Shown here: piece after piece, positions 17,218-26,918 of the stretch | Layout: each line of letters opens with the position of its first letter | Position numbering within the stretch: the first letter of the stretch is position 1 | Assembly: GCA_000648925.1 (NCBI GenBank) | Contig: JFHF01000012.1 | Span: 62,001 to 126,000 of the forward strand | DNA: 64,000 bases | Direction: 5' to 3' | From: Caballeronia jiangsuensis | GTDB lineage: Bacteria > Pseudomonadota > Gammaproteobacteria > Burkholderiales > Burkholderiaceae | Position numbers and translations under genes: made by a program | The notes under the pieces: model-generated | The model's database searches: none | Seen by the model: only the letters and a program-made list of their open reading frames with translations | Told to the model about the DNA's origin: nothing

Positions 17218-17613
17218 ATGTTCGCAGTCACCAAAGCGGGCGGCCAGTGCATGGCGATGCCCGACGTATGCAAGACGCCCGCGCCGCCCGCGCCGCCGAT
17301 TCCGATTCCGTATCCGAACATCGGCATGCCGCCGATGGGCAATCCCGCGACCGTCAAGGTGCTCGTCGGCGGCATGCCGGCGCTCACCAAGTCGTCGGAG
17401 ATTCCGCTGAGCTCGGGCGACGAGGCGGGCGTCGCGGGCGGCGTCGTGTCGGGGAAGATGATGGGCAAGGTCCAGTTCATGATGGGCAGTGTCACGGTGA
17501 AATTCGAAGGCTCGCCCGCCGTGCGGCTCAGCGATCCGACCCAGCACAACGAAGGCAACATGGTCGGCGCGGTGCTCGCGCCGAGCCAGTCCGTCGTGAT
17601 GGTCATGAGTTGA
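17218..17613 (+). CDS. DUF4150 PAAR-like protein (spike tip)
   Basis: A 131-residue protein matching the DUF4150/PAAR-like family that sharpens the VgrG tip: a Pro/Gly-rich N-terminus (KTPAPPAPPIPIPYPNIGMP), then VLVGGMPALTKSSEIPLSSGDEAG and a C-terminal MGSVTVKFEGSPAVRLSDPTQHN segment. It has no C-terminal extension, so it is a tip without a fused toxin. It follows the DUF3540 gene by 8 bases with AGGAG as ribosome site, which fits the usual set of DUF2169, DUF3540 and DUF4150. The toxic cargo, if any, should be a separate protein, possibly the next gene. Confidence 0.88.
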   Translation: MFAVTKAGGQCMAMPDVCKTPAPPAPPIPIPYPNIGMPPMGNPATVKVLVGGMPALTKSSEIPLSSGDEAGVAGGVVSGKMMGKVQFMMGSVTVKFEGSPAVRLSDPTQHNEGNMVGAVLAPSQSVVMVMS

Positions 17614-17632
17614 ACGAGAGGAAAAAACCATC

Positions 17633-18409
17633 ATGAAAACCGTCTGGATCACCGCGTTCGACAAGGAAAAGGACGCCGCGCGCGTCGCTGCCGTGTCGCA
17701 GTTGCTCAAACGTTACGGCCTTGCGACGCAAGGCCACTTCTGGGTCGATGAACCCGCGAAGCTCGCATGGCGCGCCGGCCTCGACGCGCTGAACGCCGCG
17801 CGCGCCGATCTCTGGCTGATCCTCGCCGACGATGCGGCGCTCGCGAAGCCGTCGATTCGCTACGGCCTGTCGGTGTTCGCCGCGAGCCTGCGCGAGGCGC
17901 GCGGACCCGGCTTTCCGATGGTGCTGTCGGGCGCAGCGGGCATCGAGAGCATGCCGGCGCTGCTCGGCGGCGCGACCGTGCTGGTCGAGAACCATCCGTC
18001 ATGGCCGGCGAAGATCGTCGCGCGCGCGAATCTCGCGAAGGCGGGCGAGCCGCAGGATCATCGTTTCGAGGTGGTCGGCGAGGAGCAGCTCGGCCAGTGG
18101 TTCGCCATCGGGCCGCGCGAGGGCGAATGGCAGGGCGTCGTGTTCGGCGTTCATGGCGGCGGCGCGACGATCGATTTTCAGGCGGTCGGCCCGCGCGGCA
18201 AGCTGCCGGAGAAAACCGTGCTGGAGTTCGCGCAGGAAGGGCTGACGCTGCAGGTCGGCGAGCGCGAATTCACGGCGTGGGCGGTGCGCAACCGCCTCGG
18301 CGCGGACGATGTCTATTACGCCCGCGTGAAAGGCACGCCCGAATCGATCCTTTTCATGCCGTACACCGAAGACAGCGAAGCCAGCGCGACGATCCTGCCG
18401 CTCGTCTGA
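17633..18409 (+). CDS. Unknown protein, last gene of the VgrG cargo block
   Basis: A 258-residue protein of no family I recognise. The N-terminal half (1-135) reads as an alpha/beta fold: KTVWITAFDKEKD, RADLWLILADDAAL, GFPMVLSGAAGIESM; this layout resembles TIR or flavodoxin-like domains, but the similarity is impressionistic. The C-terminal half (140-258) is beta-rich (GEWQGVVFGVHGGGATIDF, QVGEREFTAWAVRNR). There is no signal peptide or membrane segment. Start ATG at 17633 follows GAGAGGAAAA. As the only non-structural gene directly after the PAAR-like tip and before a terminator, it is a candidate effector, immunity or chaperone protein; none of these is shown. Confidence 0.7.
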   Translation: MKTVWITAFDKEKDAARVAAVSQLLKRYGLATQGHFWVDEPAKLAWRAGLDALNAARADLWLILADDAALAKPSIRYGLSVFAASLREARGPGFPMVLSGAAGIESMPALLGGATVLVENHPSWPAKIVARANLAKAGEPQDHRFEVVGEEQLGQWFAIGPREGEWQGVVFGVHGGGATIDFQAVGPRGKLPEKTVLEFAQEGLTLQVGEREFTAWAVRNRLGADDVYYARVKGTPESILFMPYTEDSEASATILPLV

Positions 18410-18435
18410 CGCCGTTTTCCCGGCAGGCTTCGAAT

Positions 18436-18458
18436 AAGGCCGGAAAACCGCCTTTTTT
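18436..18458 (+). terminator. Rho-independent terminator after the cargo block
   Basis: AAGG-(C)-CGG AAAA CCG-CCTT with a single bulged C, followed by a run of T (18453-18458). It also lies within a longer imperfect hairpin starting near 18412. It separates the vgrG/cargo genes from tssJ, implying that tssJ-M has its own promoter or depends on read-through. Confidence 0.7.
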
Positions 18459-18538
18459 CGCCGCATGAGCGCGACGCAATATCCGGAGAATGGGTGGCAG
18501 TGGGTAATGCTCGACGGCACATGAAAGAGGCACCGGCA

Positions 18539-19312
18539 ATGGCTGTGGCTGTTATGAAAAACGATGCCGCGACGCGCGGCAAAAATCGCGGGCGCGCAAT
18601 GCGGCGGATGGCGTCGCTGGCATGCGCGGCGGCCGTGCTCGCGCTGACGGGATGCGGCAGCGCGCCGCCGAAAGACCCGCTCGCCGACGTCACCTGGAGC
18701 TACGCGACCGACGCGGTGATGTTCGAGATCACCGCCGATCCGGGCCTCAACCAGTACGACGGCCAGTCGCATACGCTTCTGCTGGGCGTCTACGAGACCG
18801 GCGATGCTCAGGCGTTCCGCAATCTCTCCGCCGATCCGAACGCGCTCGCCGAAACCATGGCGACGGGCAAGGTGCCGCAGACGTTCTCGCAGTTCTCGCG
18901 CTATGTGGTCGCGCCGGGCCAGCATTCGTATCTGATTCTCGACCGCGCGCAGAGCACGCGCTCGATCGGCCTCGTCGCGGGCTACGCGCAGTTCGGCGTG
19001 GCCAACGCGGCGCGCCAGTTCGACGTTTCCGTCGTCACGAAGACCTCGGGCTTCATCTTCCGCACGCATACCAAGCTGCCGGGGCCGCTCGTCGTGCGCC
19101 TCAACCTCGGCGCGCAAGGCATTCTCAACGCCGAAGTGCAGCCCGGCGGCCCGGATGCCGCGACGCTGCAGCGCGCGCAGCAACTCGAAGGCGGCGGCAA
19201 GGAAATCCGTTTGAGCGACAAACCGGCGGGCCAGGACGGCTCCGGCGCCACGACCGGCGTCGTGGGCGCGGCGAGTTCGCAGGACACGCCCTTGCGCAAG
19301 CTCAGCAACTAG
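18539..19312 (+). CDS. tssJ: T6SS outer-membrane lipoprotein TssJ
   Basis: TssJ anchors the TssL-TssM membrane complex to the outer membrane. The 257-residue product has an Arg/Lys-rich n-region, a hydrophobic segment and the lipobox LALTGC with the lipidated Cys at residue 39, then the TssJ fold. Start ATG at 18539 is favoured by AAAGAGG 8 bases upstream; earlier (GTG 18494) and later (ATG 18599, nearer the signal) starts remain possible. It is longer than the usual 150-190 residues because of a C-terminal tail (about 190-257) rich in Gln, Gly, Ser and Asp with no recognisable domain. Confidence 0.88.
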   Translation: MAVAVMKNDAATRGKNRGRAMRRMASLACAAAVLALTGCGSAPPKDPLADVTWSYATDAVMFEITADPGLNQYDGQSHTLLLGVYETGDAQAFRNLSADPNALAETMATGKVPQTFSQFSRYVVAPGQHSYLILDRAQSTRSIGLVAGYAQFGVANAARQFDVSVVTKTSGFIFRTHTKLPGPLVVRLNLGAQGILNAEVQPGGPDAATLQRAQQLEGGGKEIRLSDKPAGQDGSGATTGVVGAASSQDTPLRKLSN

Positions 19313-19328
19313 ACATCGATCCCATCGC

Positions 19329-20717
19329 ATGGACCATAACAAGGGCATCTACTGGCATCAGGGCATGTTCATGCAGCCCCAGCACTTTCAGCTGGCGTCG
19401 CTGCACGAGCAGTTCCGCAACAAGCCGGTCGTCGAGACGGGCCTGCCGCATTTCTGGGGCGCGGGCGCGCTCGATATCGCGACGGGCGCCATCGCGAGTC
19501 AGACCATCGAAGTGCGGGCGGCCAGGCTGATCTTTCCGGATCGCACGTATGTCGAGTTTCCCGGCAACGCGGTGCTCGCGCCGCGTTCGTTCGACGCGAG
19601 CACGATCGGCGAGGGACGCGCGCTGACGGTCTATCTCGGCGTGCGCAAGTTCGCCGCCGAAGGCAACAACGTGACGATGTGCGCATCGCCCGATGACGCC
19701 GCCGCCGCGCCGACCCGCTACGCGAGCCTCGAACGCCCGGCCGACGTGCCCGACCTGCATTCGGACGGACCGGCCGCGCCGGTGCATACGCTGCTGCACG
19801 TGCTGAAGGTGTTCTTCGAGGGCGAGACCGCCAATCTCGGCCAGTACGATCTGATTCCGGTTGCGCAGCTCGCGCGCATCGGCGACACGGTGACGCTGTC
19901 GGAGCGCTTCATCCCGCCCGCCTACGCGCTTGCCGGCTCCGACGCGCTGCTGCGCATCGTGCGGGAGATTCGCGACGATGTCGTCGGCCGCGCGCATCAT
20001 CTTCAGGAATTCAAGAATCCGCGCGAGTTGCAGAAAGCCGAGTTCGATCCCGGCTACATGATGCTGCTGCTCGCGATGCGCACGCTGTCGCGCGCCGCGC
20101 CGAACCTCGTGCATCTGACGCAGACGCCGACCGTGCATCCGTGGCATCTGTACGGCGAGCTGCGCAGTCTCGTCGGCGAACTGAGCGCGTTTTCCGAGCG
20201 CTTCGACATGCTCGGCGAGGCGCAGGACGGCACGCCGGGCCTGCCCGCCTACGATCACGCCGATCTCTACAACTGCTTCTCGCGCGCGCAGGCGCTGATC
20301 GGTTTCCTGCTCGGCGAGATCGCGATCGGGCCGGAGCATCTCGCGGTGCTCGACTATCGCGACGGCATGTTCGCGGGCGATCTGCCGCGCGCGTTCTTCG
20401 ACCGGCGCAACCGCTTCTATCTCGTGCTGCGCACGGAGCAGGCGGCGGCGCAGGTCGTCGACGGCGCGCTCTATGACGCGCGTCTCGCCAATGCCGCCGA
20501 TGTCACGCGGCTCGTCGCGCACGCGCTGCCGGGGCTGGAGCTGATCCATCTGCCGAACGCGCCGCAGGGCATGCCGCGCCGCGCGTCGTCGAACTACTTC
20601 CGGATCGAGCAGGTGAGCGAGCTGTGGGACGCGGTCGAGCGCGACGAGAACATCGCGCTGCAATGGCCGGACGCGCCGCAGGATCTGCGCGCCGAAATCG
20701 TCGTGCTGCGGAGATAG
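19329..20717 (+). CDS. tssK: T6SS baseplate-membrane connector TssK
   Basis: TssK trimers link the baseplate to the TssL-TssM membrane complex. The 462-residue protein has the usual length and begins with the family block IYWHQGMFMQPQHFQLAS, followed by PRSFDASTIGEGRALTVYLG, EFDPGYMMLLLAMRTLSR and the C-terminal NYFRIEQVSELWDAVERDENIAL segment. It lies 16 bases after tssJ and ends one base before the ATG of tssL, so tssJ-K-L-M is one translational unit. Confidence 0.97.
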   Translation: MDHNKGIYWHQGMFMQPQHFQLASLHEQFRNKPVVETGLPHFWGAGALDIATGAIASQTIEVRAARLIFPDRTYVEFPGNAVLAPRSFDASTIGEGRALTVYLGVRKFAAEGNNVTMCASPDDAAAAPTRYASLERPADVPDLHSDGPAAPVHTLLHVLKVFFEGETANLGQYDLIPVAQLARIGDTVTLSERFIPPAYALAGSDALLRIVREIRDDVVGRAHHLQEFKNPRELQKAEFDPGYMMLLLAMRTLSRAAPNLVHLTQTPTVHPWHLYGELRSLVGELSAFSERFDMLGEAQDGTPGLPAYDHADLYNCFSRAQALIGFLLGEIAIGPEHLAVLDYRDGMFAGDLPRAFFDRRNRFYLVLRTEQAAAQVVDGALYDARLANAADVTRLVAHALPGLELIHLPNAPQGMPRRASSNYFRIEQVSELWDAVERDENIALQWPDAPQDLRAEIVVLRR

Positions 20718-20718
20718 C

Positions 20719-21408
20719 ATGACGCTCGCCGATACCCTCATCCCCCTTTTCGCGCAGGTCCGTGCGTTCTCGCGCTCGCCGATGGGCGATGCCGCGAGCC
20801 TGACCGCGCAACTCGATGGCGCGATCGCGGCCGCGCGGTTGCGCGCGCATGACGCGGGCTTTTCGCAGACCGACATCGACGAGGCGCTGTTCGCCTTCAA
20901 CGCGTGGGCCGACGAGCTGCTGCTCACGACGCGCTGGGACGGCGCGGCGCAGTGGCAGCGTCATCTGCTGCAACGTCGCTACTCGAATGTGAGCAACGCA
21001 GGCGTGGTGTTCTACGAGCGCCTCGCGCAACTTACGCCTTCGCAGTTGGCGGTGCGCGAAGTGTTCTATCTGTGTCTCGCGCTCGGCTTCGGCGGGCGTT
21101 ATGCGTACGACCGCAACCAGAAGACGCTGACCGACATCCGCCGCACCAATCTCGCGATGCTGCTGCCCGACGCCGAACAGCTCGGCGCATCGGCGCGCGC
21201 GTTCCTGTTTCCGGACGGCTATCACGTCGCTGGCGATGACGCCGCGGCGCGCAAGCCGACCGCGCGCGCGCGTTTCGCCACGCGCCTCACGCGCGGCAAG
21301 GTGACCGCCATCCTGTTACCGCTCTTCCTGCTGGCGCTGCTGTATGGCGTGTATCACACCGTCGTCGCGCAGTCCGTCGATACGCTTCTCGCGCAGATCC
21401 ATCTATGA
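20719..21408 (+). CDS. tssL: T6SS inner-membrane protein TssL (DotU), short form
   Basis: TssL is the tail-anchored partner of TssM. The 229-residue protein has the DotU cytoplasmic hook domain (FAFNAWADELLLT, FYLCLALGFGGRYA) and one C-terminal membrane segment (ILLPLFLLALLYGVYHTVV). It lacks the periplasmic OmpA-like peptidoglycan-binding extension of long TssL forms, and no separate TagL is seen here, so cell-wall anchoring would need another protein. Its stop overlaps the ATGA start of tssM. Confidence 0.95.
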   Translation: MTLADTLIPLFAQVRAFSRSPMGDAASLTAQLDGAIAAARLRAHDAGFSQTDIDEALFAFNAWADELLLTTRWDGAAQWQRHLLQRRYSNVSNAGVVFYERLAQLTPSQLAVREVFYLCLALGFGGRYAYDRNQKTLTDIRRTNLAMLLPDAEQLGASARAFLFPDGYHVAGDDAAARKPTARARFATRLTRGKVTAILLPLFLLALLYGVYHTVVAQSVDTLLAQIHL

Positions 21409-24400
21409 AAACGCTGGGCATCGCATTGCTGTGGCTGTTGACGCTGATCGTCGTGGCGCTGGTCGGCTGGGGCGTCGTCCTCTATTTCGGCTGGCCGCTG
21501 TGGGTCGCGCTCGCGATCTTCGTCGGCGTGTTCGCGCTGTACTTCTTCATCGCGTTCGCGCGCCGCATGATCGTGATGATGCGTTCGCGCAGCCGGCTCG
21601 CGGCTCAGAGCGCCGCCATCCATGTCGAAGCGCCTGCCGCGTCGCCCGAAGCGCTCTTGCGGCGCAAGTGGAAGACGGCCGTCGCCACGCTGCGCCATTC
21701 GAATTTGCGCAGCAAGGGCGATCCGCTCTACGCGCTGCCGTGGTTCATGGTCGTGGGGCAATCGGGCACCGGCAAGACCACCGCGCTCACGCGCGCGCGG
21801 CTTTCGTCGCCGATCCAGAAGATCAGCCAGCAGGCGAACATCGGCCAGACGGCCAATTGCGACTGGTGGTATTTCGATCGCGCCGTCGTGATCGATTGCG
21901 CGGGACGTTATGTGCAGGCGGAGGACGTCGAGCAGGATCGGCGCGAATGGGAAGTCGGTCTCGATCTGCTCGGACGCTACCGGCCGCGCGAAGGCCTCGA
22001 CGGCCTCGTGCTCGCGGTCAGCGCGGACCGGCTGATGGTGCCCAACGCCGATACCTTCGCCGATGAAGGACGCATCGTGCGGGCGCGCATCGAGCAGTTG
22101 ATACGCATGTTCGGCAAGCGCTTTCCGGTCTATGTGCTGGTCACCAAGTGCGACCGGCTCTACGGCTTCGAGGAATGGGCGAAGACGCTGCCCGCCGACG
22201 CGCTCGATCAGGCGATGGGCTATCTCGCCGAAGAGAGCGAGGCGGGCGTGGCGGGCGCATCGGGTGAAAGCGCGTTCGTCGCGCGGGCGTTCGATTCGAT
22301 CGGCGCGCGGCTGCAGGCGCTGCGTCTCGCGCTGGTATCGCGCGAAGCGCAGGCGTCGCCCGAACTGCTGATGTTCCCGAACGAACTGGCGCAGTTGCAA
22401 AACGGCCTCACGATGTTCCTCGGCACCTGTCTTGCCGACAGTCCGTATCTCGAACGGCCGCTGTTGCGCGGCATCTTCTTCAGCAGCGGCCAGCAGGAAG
22501 GCGGCGCGATGTCCGCGCTGATGGGCTCGCTGTTGCCGGCGTCGCCGTCGCATGCGGGCGACACGGCGGGCGTGTTCCTGCACGACTTCTTCGGCCGCAT
22601 CCTGCCGCAGGACCGCAACGCCGCGAAGCCGACCTTGCTCGTGCATCACTGGCGGCGCGTCACGCAGAGCGTGGGCGTCGTCGCGTGGGTGCTCCTGCTC
22701 GCGATGTTCGGCATTCTGCTGTCGGTGTCCTTCGCCGGCAACAGGCAGACGCTCGCACTCGTGCAGAGCGCGCGGCCCGACAAGGTCTCGCTCAATGGCA
22801 ATCTGTTCCACGACGCCGCCGCGCTCACCTATTCCAACGACGTGCTGACGCAGGTCGCGCAGAACGACCGGCGCTGGATGTCGGGCCTGCTCGGCAACGG
22901 CGCGGGGCTCGCCGCGCTCGAAGCGCGTCTGCATGACGTGTTTGTGCAGCAATATCGGCAGGCGATCCAGCCCGCGGCCGACCAGAGCCAGCAGACCTCG
23001 CTCGCGTCATCGGGAGGCCAGGCGGGGCAGCCGGTCGAAGCGGCGCGGCAGGTGCTGAATCTGGCGCGCTCGATTGCGCTGTTGCGCGCGCGGCTCGACG
23101 GCGCGGATCGCGCGACGCTCGAAGCGATGCCGCAGCCGGTCGCGTCGCCGCTCTATACGGCGCAATTGAACGCGCAGCTCAACCCGCTCACGATCTCGTA
23201 TCTCGTGTGGTCGCCGAAGGATGCGGGCTATCTGCGCGATCGGCTGAAGGATCAACGCGCGCTGCTCGATCAGGCCATCGCCGCCGATCCGCAGATGTCG
23301 TGGCTCGTCGGTCTGGTGCCGGACGGCGGCGATGTCGCGTCCGTGCGTGCCGCCGATTTCTGGGGCGGCAGCGCGCAAGCCGCGACCACGAGCATGCAAA
23401 CGGCGAACGGCAGCGTGACGGGTGCCAGTGCGGGTGCCAGCGCGGGTGCCAGCGCCACGAACACGACCGGCGTGACCGTGCCCGCCGTGTACACCGTCGC
23501 GGGCCGCAAATCGCTCGACGATCTCGCGAAGCAGATTCGCGCGGCGCTCGTCGATCCCGCGCAATTCGACCGACAGCGCGCGGCGTTCGACGACTGGTAT
23601 CGCACCCAGCGCGTGATGGCATGGCAGAACTTCGTCGAGGCATTCACGAGCAACGCGACGCCGTATTCGGGCGAAGCGGGCTGGCGTTCCGCGCTCGGCA
23701 TCGTGAGCGGGCCGGCGAGTCCGTACTTCCGCCTCGTCGCGCGGCTCAACGAGGAATTCGACGGCGAGCGCGCCGATGCGCCGCTGCCCGGCTGGATCGT
23801 CCTCGCGCGGCAATTCCAGCAGTTGCGCGAGCAGACGACCCGCATGGGCGCGGCGAATCAGGCGGTCAGGATGGCGGGCGCGATCAACGCGGTCGGGGCA
23901 TCGGCGATCAAGGACGTGCTCGCGGGCGCGCCGCAACGCGGCAGCCAGGCGGTTGCCAACAACCTCGGCGCGGTCGATGCATTGACGCAATATCTGGCGG
24001 GACTGAATAAGCTCGCGATCGACAGCGGCGCGGGCAGCGGCAAGAGCTATCAGCTCGCGGCGGACTTCGCCCAACTGGCGACGAGCGCACAGCCGCAGCC
24101 GTCCGAGATGATGAACGCGCTGCAGCCGCTCACGCAGTTGCGCACGCTCATCGGCACCGGCGATGGCTCCGACATGCTGACGTGGCGTCTCATTCGCGGT
24201 CCGTTCGATTTTCTCGCGGCGTATATCGAACAGCAGGCGTCGTGCGAATTGCAGCGCGGCTGGGAATCGGGCGTGGTGTTTCCGCTGCAGGGCGCGACCG
24301 ACAAGAGCGCCGCGATCGATCAGCTCTTCGGCGCGAAGGGCGCGGTCTGGGCGTTCGCGGACGGCGCGGCCAAGCCGTTTCTGACGCGCAATGCGAGCCG

Positions 24401-25286
24401 CTACGGCATCGTCGAGACGCAGGGTTTCAGCGTGCCGTTCACGTCGGGCTTCGTGCCGATGCTCAATGGCGCGTTCGGACGTCAGCTCGCGCAACAGCAA
24501 TCCGCCGCGCGCAGCGCTGCCGACAAGCAGGCGCAGCAGCTTCAGGCGCAGAAGGCGCAACTGGACGCGCAACAGGCGCTCGATCAGCTCGACCGCACGC
24601 TCGCGACGGCGAAGCAGCAGGCCGATGCGGCCCGCGCGCTGTCGGTGCCGCTCACGCTCACGGCGCAGCCGACCAACGTCAACGCCGATGCGCAGGCGAA
24701 GCCGTACGCGACGATTCTCACCGTGCAATGCGCGTCGGGCGTGCAGACGCTGAACAACTACAACTTTCCGGTCAGCACGAGCTTTGCGTGGACGGCGGGA
24801 CAGTGCGGCGATGCGCGTCTGCAGATCAAGATCGGCAATCTGACCTTGAATCGCAACTATGCGGGGCCGCTGGGCGTCGCGGCGTTCCTGAAGGATTTCG
24901 CGGATGGCCAGCGTCAGTTCACGCCCGCCGATTTTCCGGCGAGCGAGTCGGCGCTCAAGGCGCTCAACGTGCAGTCGTTGACGGTGAGCTTCTCGGTGAC
25001 GGGCGGCGATCAGGTGACCGACGCCGCGCACAGGATCGAGCTCTACGAGACCTTGCAGAAGACGACGGCGCAACAGAAGCAGCAGATTCAGGACGCGCAG
25101 ACGCAGCGTCAGCAGATGAACATCGTCGATCAGCTCGCGGTGATGAGTCCCGGCATGCCGCCGCTGCCGGCCATCGTGCCGACGGTGGCGAGCACGCCGG
25201 TGACGCTGGCCGAACTGGGCTTGCCGGCGACGATCGGCGCATGCTGGCGCGGTCAGACGCCGTCGATGATGATGACGGGGCTTTGA
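21405..25286 (+). CDS. tssM: T6SS inner-membrane protein TssM (IcmF)
   Basis: TssM spans the periplasm between TssL and TssJ. The 1293-residue protein has two N-terminal membrane segments (about 5-50), a cytoplasmic NTPase domain with Walker A GQSGTGKTT (118-126), a third membrane segment near residue 420, and a large periplasmic region. The C-terminal beta domain (about 1080-1230) should contact TssJ. A Gln/Ala-rich coiled coil occupies about 1025-1075. The Walker A site is intact, so this is an ATP-binding type TssM. It is the last gene of the tssJKLM unit and converges on tssA with 19 bases between stops. Confidence 0.97.
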   Translation: MKTLGIALLWLLTLIVVALVGWGVVLYFGWPLWVALAIFVGVFALYFFIAFARRMIVMMRSRSRLAAQSAAIHVEAPAASPEALLRRKWKTAVATLRHSNLRSKGDPLYALPWFMVVGQSGTGKTTALTRARLSSPIQKISQQANIGQTANCDWWYFDRAVVIDCAGRYVQAEDVEQDRREWEVGLDLLGRYRPREGLDGLVLAVSADRLMVPNADTFADEGRIVRARIEQLIRMFGKRFPVYVLVTKCDRLYGFEEWAKTLPADALDQAMGYLAEESEAGVAGASGESAFVARAFDSIGARLQALRLALVSREAQASPELLMFPNELAQLQNGLTMFLGTCLADSPYLERPLLRGIFFSSGQQEGGAMSALMGSLLPASPSHAGDTAGVFLHDFFGRILPQDRNAAKPTLLVHHWRRVTQSVGVVAWVLLLAMFGILLSVSFAGNRQTLALVQSARPDKVSLNGNLFHDAAALTYSNDVLTQVAQNDRRWMSGLLGNGAGLAALEARLHDVFVQQYRQAIQPAADQSQQTSLASSGGQAGQPVEAARQVLNLARSIALLRARLDGADRATLEAMPQPVASPLYTAQLNAQLNPLTISYLVWSPKDAGYLRDRLKDQRALLDQAIAADPQMSWLVGLVPDGGDVASVRAADFWGGSAQAATTSMQTANGSVTGASAGASAGASATNTTGVTVPAVYTVAGRKSLDDLAKQIRAALVDPAQFDRQRAAFDDWYRTQRVMAWQNFVEAFTSNATPYSGEAGWRSALGIVSGPASPYFRLVARLNEEFDGERADAPLPGWIVLARQFQQLREQTTRMGAANQAVRMAGAINAVGASAIKDVLAGAPQRGSQAVANNLGAVDALTQYLAGLNKLAIDSGAGSGKSYQLAADFAQLATSAQPQPSEMMNALQPLTQLRTLIGTGDGSDMLTWRLIRGPFDFLAAYIEQQASCELQRGWESGVVFPLQGATDKSAAIDQLFGAKGAVWAFADGAAKPFLTRNASRYGIVETQGFSVPFTSGFVPMLNGAFGRQLAQQQSAARSAADKQAQQLQAQKAQLDAQQALDQLDRTLATAKQQADAARALSVPLTLTAQPTNVNADAQAKPYATILTVQCASGVQTLNNYNFPVSTSFAWTAGQCGDARLQIKIGNLTLNRNYAGPLGVAAFLKDFADGQRQFTPADFPASESALKALNVQSLTVSFSVTGGDQVTDAAHRIELYETLQKTTAQQKQQIQDAQTQRQQMNIVDQLAVMSPGMPPLPAIVPTVASTPVTLAELGLPATIGACWRGQTPSMMMTGL

Positions 25287-25305
25287 GGGCGGCGCGCGGG
25301 GCGGA

Positions 25306-26880
25306 TCACGTAATCAACCGCACCGCGATCGCCACATCCAGCGGTGCGATCCGCGCGAGCAGCGCCGCCGTCTCCGCTTCGTTCTGATCGTTGCGGCTCA
25401 GGATCGCGAAGGCGGCGCGCAATGCGTCGGCGGTGAGTTCCGGGTCCCACGACGCCACGCCGTAGCGATCCACTTCCGCGACGAGCGCGCGCGCGAATGC
25501 ATCGAGGCGCGCGCCCGGACGATGCTCCAGCAGCAGATCGCACAAAGCCGTGCGCAGACGCAGGCGTGTGGCGACCGCGGCAGTTTTGTCGATGGCGTTT
25601 TGCAGACATTGCGCGGCGGCGCCGAGATCGTTGTCCGCGGCGAGCGCACGCGCACGCGAGAGCACCGTAAGCAACGGGTCCGGCGCGGCGGCCGCGCCCG
25701 CATCGCCACCCGACGACGCCAGCGAGCCGAGCCATTGCACCGTGTCGGCGTTCGCGAACGGCACGCCGTTGGCGAATTTCAGACGCTCGATGCCTTCCAT
25801 CCGCGAGACGAATTTCGCGGTCTCGTTGCAGACTTCGCGACGCGCGGCGCTCCATGCATCGCCGAGCTGGGCGAGGGCCATCGCGGCGGCATGGTTCAGA
25901 TCGAGCCAGAACGGATACGTCAGCACCTGCGTTTCGGCGAAACCGACGATATCCATGTGCGCCGCACGCGACTGCAGGTTGCGCAGGGCATCCTGCAACG
26001 GCGCGATCGGCCCGGGAAGCCGCGTCTCCGAGCCCTGGGCGTTCGGCGCGTGCTCGACGCCGGCCCACACGCCCACGCGCCGCAACCTGAAGCCGAGCGC
26101 GCTCGACGGCTCGTTCTGCGCGTACCAGTTGCCGATGGCCGCGAGCCGCTCGAGCGTTTCGTCGGTGGCGTGGACGGCGCTGTCGGATGAATCGACGGCG
26201 AGCGGCGCGAGCGGATCGGCCTGGATCGCGGGCGCGGCTACTGGCGCTGGCCGGGGCGCAGGGGCGGGAGCCGCAGCGACAGGCTCCGGCTCGACCACAG
26301 GCTCGACGACAGCCACAGGCTCCGGCTCCGGCTCCGCAACCTGCACCGTGCCGAGCAGCGCCCGCAGCGGTTGCATCGAAGGCGCGTCGGCGTCCTTGTC
26401 GGCGAGCACGCTGTCGATGCCCGCGAGCGCCGCGCGCAGACCATCGACGAGCGCGGCATCCTGCGGCGGCCAGCTCGACCAGTCGTGTTCCTCGCCATGC
26501 GCGCGAACGCGGTCGATCAGCCATTGAATCGCGTTGCGCCGCGCGCGCAGCCGCGCGACCGGCGGATAAAGCTGCTCCCAATGCGTGGCGAGCAGTCCTT
26601 CGAGCATCTGCGCGCCGTCGTTCAGACCGGGCAATCCGCGCGTGATCAGGAGCGCGCCCGTCAGATAGCTCGCGACGAGAATGTCCTTGCCCTTGCCCGC
26701 CAGCAGCCCCGACGACAGTTTCACCACCTGTTCCCAGTCCGGCGCGCCGCTCGCGGCCGGATTGGTCAGTTTGGCGATTTCGTTTTGCAGCAGATCGAAG
26801 TCGGGATCGTCGCGCACGTCGACGCCGCAGGGCTGCGCGTCGCTGATGGGTTGCAAGCCAAGGCTCTTGAAGTCGGTCAC
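25306..26880 (-). CDS. tssA: T6SS assembly protein TssA (ImpA_N family)
   Basis: TssA primes and caps sheath assembly. The N-terminal ImpA_N domain is clear (LQPISDAQPCGVDVRDDPDFD, LLITRGLPGLNDGAQMLEGLLATHWEQLYPP), followed by a Pro/Ala/Glu-rich linker (about 185-225) and a C-terminal helical region. Start is placed at GTG 26880 (VTDFKSLG), where family similarity begins, giving 524 residues; GTG at 26928 would add 16 residues and overlap the regulator gene by 10 bases. It is transcribed with, and downstream of, the histidine kinase and response regulator, opposite to the rest of the tss genes. Confidence 0.92.
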   Translation of the reverse strand: MTDFKSLGLQPISDAQPCGVDVRDDPDFDLLQNEIAKLTNPAASGAPDWEQVVKLSSGLLAGKGKDILVASYLTGALLITRGLPGLNDGAQMLEGLLATHWEQLYPPVARLRARRNAIQWLIDRVRAHGEEHDWSSWPPQDAALVDGLRAALAGIDSVLADKDADAPSMQPLRALLGTVQVAEPEPEPVAVVEPVVEPEPVAAAPAPAPRPAPVAAPAIQADPLAPLAVDSSDSAVHATDETLERLAAIGNWYAQNEPSSALGFRLRRVGVWAGVEHAPNAQGSETRLPGPIAPLQDALRNLQSRAAHMDIVGFAETQVLTYPFWLDLNHAAAMALAQLGDAWSAARREVCNETAKFVSRMEGIERLKFANGVPFANADTVQWLGSLASSGGDAGAAAAPDPLLTVLSRARALAADNDLGAAAQCLQNAIDKTAAVATRLRLRTALCDLLLEHRPGARLDAFARALVAEVDRYGVASWDPELTADALRAAFAILSRNDQNEAETAALLARIAPLDVAIAVRLIT

Positions 26881-26918
26881 GGCGTTCTTTGCAGGCTGAT
26901 GAGAGTGAAGGGACGCGC

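Noticed and set aside
23007..25073. Minus-strand frame opposite tssM
   Set aside because: Shadow frame with no recognisable domain; tssM is intact.
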